The notes under the pieces were generated by a model. The model was given only the letters and a program-made list of their open reading frames with translations, was not told where the DNA came from and ran no database searches. Source: Candidula unifasciata (Eukaryota > Mollusca > Gastropoda > Stylommatophora > Geomitridae). Taken from it: a stretch of DNA of 64,000 bases. The position numbers and the translations under genes were made by a program. Shown here one piece after another: positions 57,349-64,000 of the stretch. The stretch covers positions 1 through 64,000 of the forward strand of contig CAJHNH020001105.1 in assembly GCA_905116865.2 (NCBI GenBank). Reading direction: 5' to 3'. Position 1 is the stretch's first letter, and each line of letters opens with the position of its first letter.

Positions 57349-59387
57349 AGATTGTCCCAAGTTCTGAAAGTGATCCTTCTCTCTCCATGCAAAAACACAC
57401 ACAAATTTATGGAGGCCTGGACTTGAAGTTTGTGAAACAAGAACTTTCAGAGATATTTTTTGACGACAGAAGTCACAGATTTAGTGAAATGGGAGATATG
57501 GCTGGAGGTAGCAGCACTCAAATCATGGAAGAACTCAGTGACTCACAAACAACAATAGAGAATGGCTATAAGGCATCTGTAAAACATGAAAGCTTTTGTC
57601 AAACTTCAGAGAACATGTCTTCTGTGATTGAAGTCGATGAGAAACTATCTTTGATTAATGAAAACTGTCAATTACAGAAAGTACACATACCCTTAAAACC
57701 AATACATAATGCTGCAGAGTCTTGTCATCATTCTTTTGATTATACCACTTGTGGTAACAGAGGAATACAAACAGGAGACACAGCAAACAAGGTTGATGTG
57801 TATGTCTCTGCAAATATATATTTGTACAGACACAGTACAACACATACTAGAAAGAAACCATCCAAGTGTGATGATTGTGGTGCATTATTTTCTGAATTTG
57901 ACAGTCTGAAACACCACCTGAAAACTCATATAGGACAAACATCTTTCAAATGTGATGATTGTGGTGCATTTTATGATTGTTTAAGCAGTCTGTCAATTCA
58001 CTTAAGGTGGCATACTGGTGAATCACCTTCCAGATGTGATAGTTTTGGGGCTTCTTTTACTAATGATACTAGTCTGAAATATTACACAAGAAAACAAACT
58101 GACAAGAAACCTTACAAGTCTGATGATTGTGATGTGTCTTTCTCACCAAATATTGATTCAAAGAGAGACGAGATAATTCATACAGGAAATGAATCCAACA
58201 AATGTGATGTCTGTGGTGCTTCTTTTACTAAAAAAATCCATTTGGAGACCCACAAGAAAACACATACAGGAGAGAAACCTTATCAGTGTGATGCTTGTGG
58301 TGCTTCTTTTTCTCGTAAGGACAATTTTATGACCCACAAGAGAACACATACAGAAGAGAAGCCTTACAGTTGTGATGATTGTGGTGCTTCTTTTTTTTAC
58401 AACTGCAGTTTGAAGAGACACCAGAGAATTCATACAGGAGAGAAACCTTATAAATGTTTTATCTGTGGTGCTTCTTTTATTTGCAGTGGCACTTTGAAGA
58501 GACACAAGAGAACACATACAGGAGAGAAACCTCATCAGTGTGATGCTTGTGGTGCTTTATTTTCTCGTAAATGTGATTTGGAGGCCCACAAGAGAACACA
58601 TACAGGAGAGAAACCTTGTAAATGTAATGTTTGTGGTGCTTCATTTTCTCGCAACAGCAGTTTGAATAAACACAAGCGAACTCATACAGGAGAAAGACCT
58701 TATAAATGTGATGTTTGTGGTGCTTCCTTTGTTCATAAAGGCTATTTGGAGACCCACAAGAGAAGACATACAGGAGAGAAACCTTATAAATGTGATGCTT
58801 GTAGTGCTTCTTTTTTTCACAACTGCAGTTTGAAGACCCACAAGCAAACTCATACAGGAGAGAAACCTTATAAGTGTGTATATAAATGTGATGCTTGTGG
58901 TGCTTCCTTTGCTCGTAAGAGCAATTTGGAGGCCCACAAAAGAACACATACAGGAGAGAAACCTTATAAATGTGATGCTTGTGGTGGTTTTTTTTCTCGT
59001 AAGGGTGATTTAGAGACCCACAAGAGAACACATACGGGAGTGAAACCTTATAAGTGTGATGTTTGTGTTGTATCTTTTTCTCGCATCGGTAGTTTGAAGA
59101 GACACAAGAGAACGCATACTGGAGAGAAACCTTATAAATGTTTTGTTTGTGGTGCTTCTTTTGCTTGCAATAGCAGTTTGAAGAGACACAAGAGACCACA
59201 CACAGGAGAGAAACCTTATAAATGTGATGCTTGTGGTGCTTTTTTTTCACATAAGCACCACTTGGAAAACCACAAAAGAACACACACAGGGGAGAAACCT
59301 CATAAATGTGATGCTTGTGGTGCTTCTTTTTCTCGCAGTGATGATCTGAAGAGGCACAAGAGAACACATAGAGAAGAGAAACCTTAG
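57349..59387 (+). CDS. Zinc-finger copy D, main exon: poly-C2H2 protein with early stop
   Basis: With the 5' exon this encodes about 701 residues. The conserved N-terminal region keeps VKTE, VKQE and VKHE; the fourth motif of C is LKPI here. Fingers span residues 193-699: two good fingers, two degenerate ones (CDSFG with lost His, and KSDDCD) shared with copy B, then fourteen good ones. The eleventh intact finger carries a 4-residue insertion (KPYKCVYKCDACG) caused by an in-frame 12-bp gain near 58877. The frame ends at TAG where a Tyr codon (TAT) is expected in the next KPYKC linker, and degenerate fingers follow. The protein is expected to bind DNA in the nucleus; the target is unknown. Confidence 0.9.
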
Positions 59388-59905
59388 AAATGTAATGCCT
59401 GTGGTGTTTCTTTTCCTTGTAAGGATGATTTGGAGACTCACAAGAGAACATATACGGAGAGAAACCTTATAAATATGATACTTGTGCTTCCTTTTCTCAT
59501 AAGGGCTATTTGTAGATCTATGAGAGGTCACATACAAGAGAGAAATCTTATAAATGTATTGCTTCTTTTTTTCACAATTACAGTTTGAAGAGACACAAGA
59601 GAACACATACCGGTGAGAAACTTTACATATGTGAGGATTGTACATATTTTCCCGAAACTGCCTGTCTGAAGTACCACATGAGAAAACATACAGAAAATAA
59701 AGCTTACAAGTGATGATATGTACTACTATTTCTCAGACAGGCAGTTTGCAGTATCACATGAGAGTACATTCAGGAAAGAAACTTTACAAATGTGATGATT
59801 ATCGTGTTTTTTCAAAATCAATTTCAAGAGCCATACAAATATACATAGAAGAGAGAGACTTCACTAGTATGATGGTTGTGTTTCCTGTTTTATAAAAATA
59901 ATTTT
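59388..59905 (+). pseudogene. Untranslated degenerate fingers after the stop of copy D
   Basis: Directly after the stop the frame continues KCNACGVSFPCKDDLETHKR, then frameshifts and stops appear while finger-like pieces persist (SQTGSLQYHMRVHSGKKLYK). The order matches the tail of copy B (22877-23240) and the decayed copy A (386-560), so the ancestral protein had more fingers. Confidence 0.85.
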
Positions 59906-60410
59906 AAGACTCATATAAAAATCATTCCACAAACATACCAGGCTAAATTCACTGTGAACTTTAGAGAAACTTTTCACCAAAGCACGGTTTTAATGTGATG
60001 TCAATAGATGTCACTGCAAACTCCCTGAGGAACTATTTTAATGTGATGACAATAGAGATTACTGGTAACTTTCAGACAGTAGTTTATCAACAAAGCACTT
60101 TATATGATGAAAGTAGAGATCCCTTTTGTCAAGCTGGTATGGAGAAATGAATTTGCTGAACTCTAGTTACGAATATGACACTCATTGGCAGAAAAAAAAG
60201 GTCGGTGGGTTGAGGGAGAACTTGCACAAAAGTATTTTAATGTTTCATCTCAAGCATTATCACTGAGAATATGCAAACGCCTCCTGTAAATAGTTCAAAA
60301 TCAAGTAATACTTTTCACACAACTAGACAATTTTCATATGCAATTTTAGTCAAAAATATGATTTTCTCTAAACAAGGAGATAGTACCTTTGTGACTGGCA
60401 CGGGACTAAC
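59906..60410. other. 3' flank of copy D
   Basis: Aligns with 23300-23475 (copy B) and 1030-1260 (copy A). No gene. A weak internal duplication around 'actttagagaaac' / 'actttcagacag' is seen at about 59955-60085. Confidence 0.5.
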
Positions 60411-60600
60411 CATGTGTGCCTTGTGGAGGATTGTGGTATTTCATTTTCTCAAACTTTCCATTTGAATCACCACATGTTAGCACATACAGGGGGAGAAGCC
60501 ATACAGATGTGACTGTTGTGCTTTTCTCTCTCATGTAATTACTTTGATGAACCACATGAGAATGCGTACAGGAGAAAAACTGTTGTGTAACCGGGGTCAT
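60411..60600 (+). pseudogene. Single finger unit homologous to the 42035-45030 array
   Basis: Contains one finger unit with 'ggtatttcattttctcaaac' and 'tttgaatcaccacatg', then TTAG where the array has TGAA. It represents the unexpanded state of the 81-bp array, and it lacks the TGA. Confidence 0.7.
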
Positions 60601-61190
60601 GGAAAGCAAAGAACAATTATAATTCACTCTACCAGGCATCTCTGGAGAGTCGACAGAAGGTGATGTTAGGCTTAGGATTGCATACGTCATCCTGTAAAAT
60701 GTAATAGTCACACACAAACCATGGGTAACAAGCAATACCCAGTCAGCCAAGTTGGGGAAAATCTTCTAAGAGAAGAAGGATGACACAGCACAGAGAAAGC
60801 CTAAAGGAGTCAGGATCACAAATGCACCTCGTTTTAACTAGAAAAATCTCCAGCACTGGCACCTGGTATGTTAGAACTATTTATGAGGTAGAGAGGACAG
60901 TAGAAGTAGTGAAAGAAGTAAAATAACACATGGTTAGTATTTAGGATTGTGCAAAACTAGATGGACAGAGACTGAGAAGAAAATGCTAGGTTTGGGTAAA
61001 ACTATTTTGTAATCAGACGTACAGGGGAAATGTGTCCCCCACATTGAAGGAGCGGTCCTGATTGTACAAGAAGAGGTAGAGTGCACAAATAAGAGGAATG
61101 TTACCTCATCGTGTAGCAGTTCCTGTTGCAGAATTTCACTCTTATCATGTAAATTTGCGGGCAATTGCAAAATATTATAAATAATGAAGA
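60601..61190 (+). mobile_element. RTE endonuclease remnant downstream of copy D
   Basis: Aligns with 45120-45730. Around 60840-61110 it reads GTWYVRTIYEVE and then CPPHIEGAVLIVQEEVECTN, the start of an RTE endonuclease. Stops are frequent. Confidence 0.65.
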
Positions 61191-61429
61191 AAAGGCCAGA
61201 TAAGACAGGTTATGAAGAGAATATAGAAACATATTGACTAGGAGTAGTGAACTAAGGTAGGCAATGATTCGCCAGTTTTTGTCTAGGAAACCAACATGTT
61301 ATTGGCCAAAGCAGTTTCCGACACAGTCGAAAATACAAGGCAGCTATGGGAGTCTGAAGACCATAAGACAAACCATAACCATCAAACTGAACATATCTGT
61401 AAAATTAACAAATTTAGATCATCCTTAAA
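61191..61429. other. Spacer, no gene
   Basis: Nothing recognised. Confidence 0.4.
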
Positions 61430-62330
61430 TCTTCTTCATCATCTTCTTCTTCTTTGTCTTCTTCTACTTCTTCTTCTTCTTGCCCAGTTTGTAACCCTTT
61501 GAAAAAAAAGTTCGTTCGTTCTTCTTCTTCTTCTTTGCGTTCAGTTTCATAAGCTCTAGTAAGACTATCAGGTGGGTTGCCTCTGTGAAGTTCAATATTA
61601 GCTGCAGGTTTCACGGTTCCTCACTTGTTCTGCACACTTTACTCCTGAGACCAGGTTTTCTTTCCGTAGTTGCAGGTAGAGTGTGCAGACCTGAAGAATG
61701 TGCTCAAATGTTTGTTGTCCCATCCGACATGCATACTGTGGGGACTGTGCAGTATTTATTTTATGCATGTGGTAGTTGAGGCTGCAGTGTCCTGTTCTTG
61801 GACAGAAAATTGTTGTATATTGCTTTCTGTTGAGTCTGCCCATGGTGTCTTATGTATGTTTACTGTTGGTTTGTTCTCTCCACAATTCCTTGTATTTTCC
61901 CTTGATACATGTTGTGATTTATGTTAAAACAATAAATGGATGTTTTGTTTCTCCTTTGTGCCAGTTTGTGCAAGCCTGTCCGCCAACTCTTTTTCTTGTA
62001 TGCTGCAGTAAGCAAGGATCCACTGGACAATGATTTGATTGTTTTCTGAGAGATCTCACATGCAGTCACATACTTAATTAATTTAAACTTCCTTAAGCAC
62101 TTTAGCTGCATTAATAATTGCTTTTAGCAGATAGTAGTCAGTAAATACACCAGCACCTCTGTAAGCTCTGACACCATACAAGGATTTTATTGGAACAATC
62201 TTGGGTGCAGATGCCAACACAGTGCGATAAGTATACACTGGATGGTATTTGATGATTTTCCATATGATTTCACAGAGGAAGTTGTTAAGCCAGTAAAGAT
62301 ACATTGATGAAATTGCTAAGCACACAGTTC
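61430..62330 (-). mobile_element. LINE fragment (family L) with GAA-rich tail
   Basis: On the minus strand the C-terminal part reads CRMGQQTFEHILQVCTLYLQ, a Cys-His segment typical of the end of RNase H-bearing LINEs, with decayed RNase H pieces upstream to about 62330. The 3' end is followed by GAA repeats (TTC on the plus strand, 61430-61550). The motif before the tail, 'gaacgcaaagaagaag', resembles the SINE1 end. Confidence 0.55.
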
Positions 62331-62430
62331 ACTAGAGCCTGAGAGACTGAAGAAATACCAACAGATAGGAAAGAAGAGTATCTAGTGAAACTGCCTAAAA
62401 GCAGTGCCCTGATGCAAGAAGGAAAACTAT
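62331..62430 (+). mobile_element. Small reverse-transcriptase fragment
   Basis: Reads TEEIPTDRKEEYLVKLPKSS, matching the early reverse-transcriptase region of RTE-like elements, before a stop at about 62430. Confidence 0.5.
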
Positions 62431-64000
62431 AGTAAAATTATCTTATTGACAAAATATACTGAGTCACAGACCTCTGGTATGACCTTGCTGGTCTGTGGCT
62501 CGTAACTGGGCCTATGACAGACAGACTAACCGTTAACACACACTGAACCCGAACGCACACAGAGCACACACGACAATCTTTATTGGAAGTACAGGTAATA
62601 CATAGACAGTTGACTTCCCGCCGTGTGGCCACCTATTGCCTGGACCCTCTGGCTGAACGGGCTTTACAATCGCCTCGTCCCCAGTACGTGCGACAGGCAA
62701 TCTTCTGGTGTACAAACCACAACCCGGCAGGATACGCTCTCTTCTATCGCCACGCTGACCCAATCAAACTGTCACAGTCTCTGTCTTAGTGCAGGGTCAG
62801 AGTGTCAAGGTTAGCCACTCTCTCACAGCACATATACATAAATACTCTACACAAGAACTATCCTATCCTAACACAAAACTGTACATAAACTATAACTTAA
62901 ACTATCCAGTCACTAACAGAAATATCCTAACTCTAATACTATAACATAACTGTCTTACTAAACGTCCTCTCTTCCTGACCGACGCACACCGAATGTCCTG
63001 TTCTCTCTCCCTCGTGTCTCTTGACCCCGTTCACCAGCTCAGTCCCAAAAGCAGTCATCGTGTTACTACAACACAGTTCAGTCTTTCTTGCTTTATCCTG
63101 AGCGCTGGTTTCGCCGTGCGATCACAGAACGGACTTGAACAGTCACAGCCCTGACCTTTGTGTCAACCCTGGGGTGTCACGTCAACACCCCCACCTTACG
63201 GTGTGGTACACTGACTGTACTTGATAGGGTTGTGACATTCACCCTTCCTCTGAACTGATACTTCCTGACAAAGTCAAGTATCAGCAAAGCATTGCCTGCC
63301 ATCATGTACAGTCATCTTTTAAATTTTATCGTCAACATTTAGTTACCTAAAAACAAATAATACGTCATGTACTTTTGGGTCAATCACCTAAGGAGAAACT
63401 ATCTGGCACATATTTAATGGGTATATACATTCAATGGGCAAGCCCCTCCCTAATGGGTAGAAATGGTATCGGCCCTTGACACAAACACGTCACTACTCAT
63501 TACACCTTCAAATCATATGGGTAATGATATAAATAATAATTTGGGTGGACACTCAAATCGTCCGGGACCCAATTACACCTTACTTCACTTACTGTGCAAG
63601 TAAGACGCCACTGTATACACTCCCAAGCCGTTTAACCAACGACACCGTGATTTATAAAAGTGGGCGTCATGGACTCTCTCCACAAGAGTTGTCCATGGTT
63701 TTGAAAAGGAGTCATGACCTGACTCCCCGACCTACAGTCGTATAATGTGTCCGCGAATCCGCAGTACCTGCCAAGACACAAATCACCCCATATGACCCAC
63801 AGTGCAAAATAGGCAGTAAACAAATCTGTGGCCAGTTGGACACACTCCCATCCTCCAAGGATAGTGCTACTCCTCAAATGTAGTTTCCATATATGCATTA
63901 TTAGTTACAACATCATTAACTCTTCATGTGAGTGCCCTTGTAAAAGTACAATCTAACTTTCATTTAAATTGTCAATCATCAATTTTAGAAACTAAAAAAA
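62431..64000. other. Right-hand edge, no gene recognised
   Basis: Cytosine-richer sequence (62460-63250) with many short ACT/CTA-rich stretches, reminiscent in composition of the candidate LTR at 23478-24301, but without defined ends. The last 700 bp are ordinary AT-rich DNA with short open frames. Confidence 0.35.

Overview
This is a gene-poor, repeat-rich piece of an animal nuclear genome. The introns are long, the splice signals are canonical, and several classes of non-LTR retrotransposon, SINE-like element, LTR-like element and minisatellite are present. The LINE content (RTE-type elements with a fused endonuclease and reverse transcriptase, plus RNase H-bearing I/Jockey-like elements) and the C2H2 zinc-finger style fit a lophotrochozoan, most likely a mollusc. 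That placement is inference; no single feature proves it.

The only convincing host genes form a tandem, same-strand cluster of poly-C2H2 zinc-finger genes. Copy A is represented only by decayed 3' sequence at the left edge (about 386-2250). Copy B (18368-21279, about 530 aa) is truncated by a LINE inserted in its finger exon. Copy C (32102-41550, about 786 aa, 21 fingers) looks intact. Copy D (55307-59387, about 701 aa, 16 good fingers) ends at a premature stop. All three share one design: a short exon with the probable start codon, a phase-1 donor, a long intron, and one large exon encoding a conserved N-terminal region followed by 28-residue fingers. The N-terminal region has no KRAB, SCAN, ZAD or BTB signature that I recognise, but it carries repeated V-K-x-E (SUMO consensus) motifs. 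A further finger array (42035-45030) has one in-frame TGA per 27-codon unit and is split by a 1.54-kb LTR-like insertion.

Between and inside these genes lie mobile elements, many with clear target-site duplications. They include a nearly intact RTE LINE (9498-12725); a second RTE (about 48600-50860); fragments of an RNase H LINE family, here called R; a 1.84-kb RNase H LINE (N, 34036-35876) nested in R; a 286-bp SINE-like family (SINE1); a 226-bp family with CAGT tails (SINE2); a tRNA-derived SINE; and a 737-bp terminal-inverted-repeat element. Minisatellites (30, 52, about 41, 73 and 81 bp) grew from identifiable founders: a LINE coding segment, ancestral intron sequence and a zinc-finger unit.

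Together the window shows a zinc-finger family expanding by tandem duplication while being invaded by retroelements. The strongest leads are the SUMO-motif-rich N-terminal domain and a CpG-transition pattern at the main DNA-contact codon of the fingers. All element and family names except RTE are labels for this window only. Counts and alignments were made by eye.
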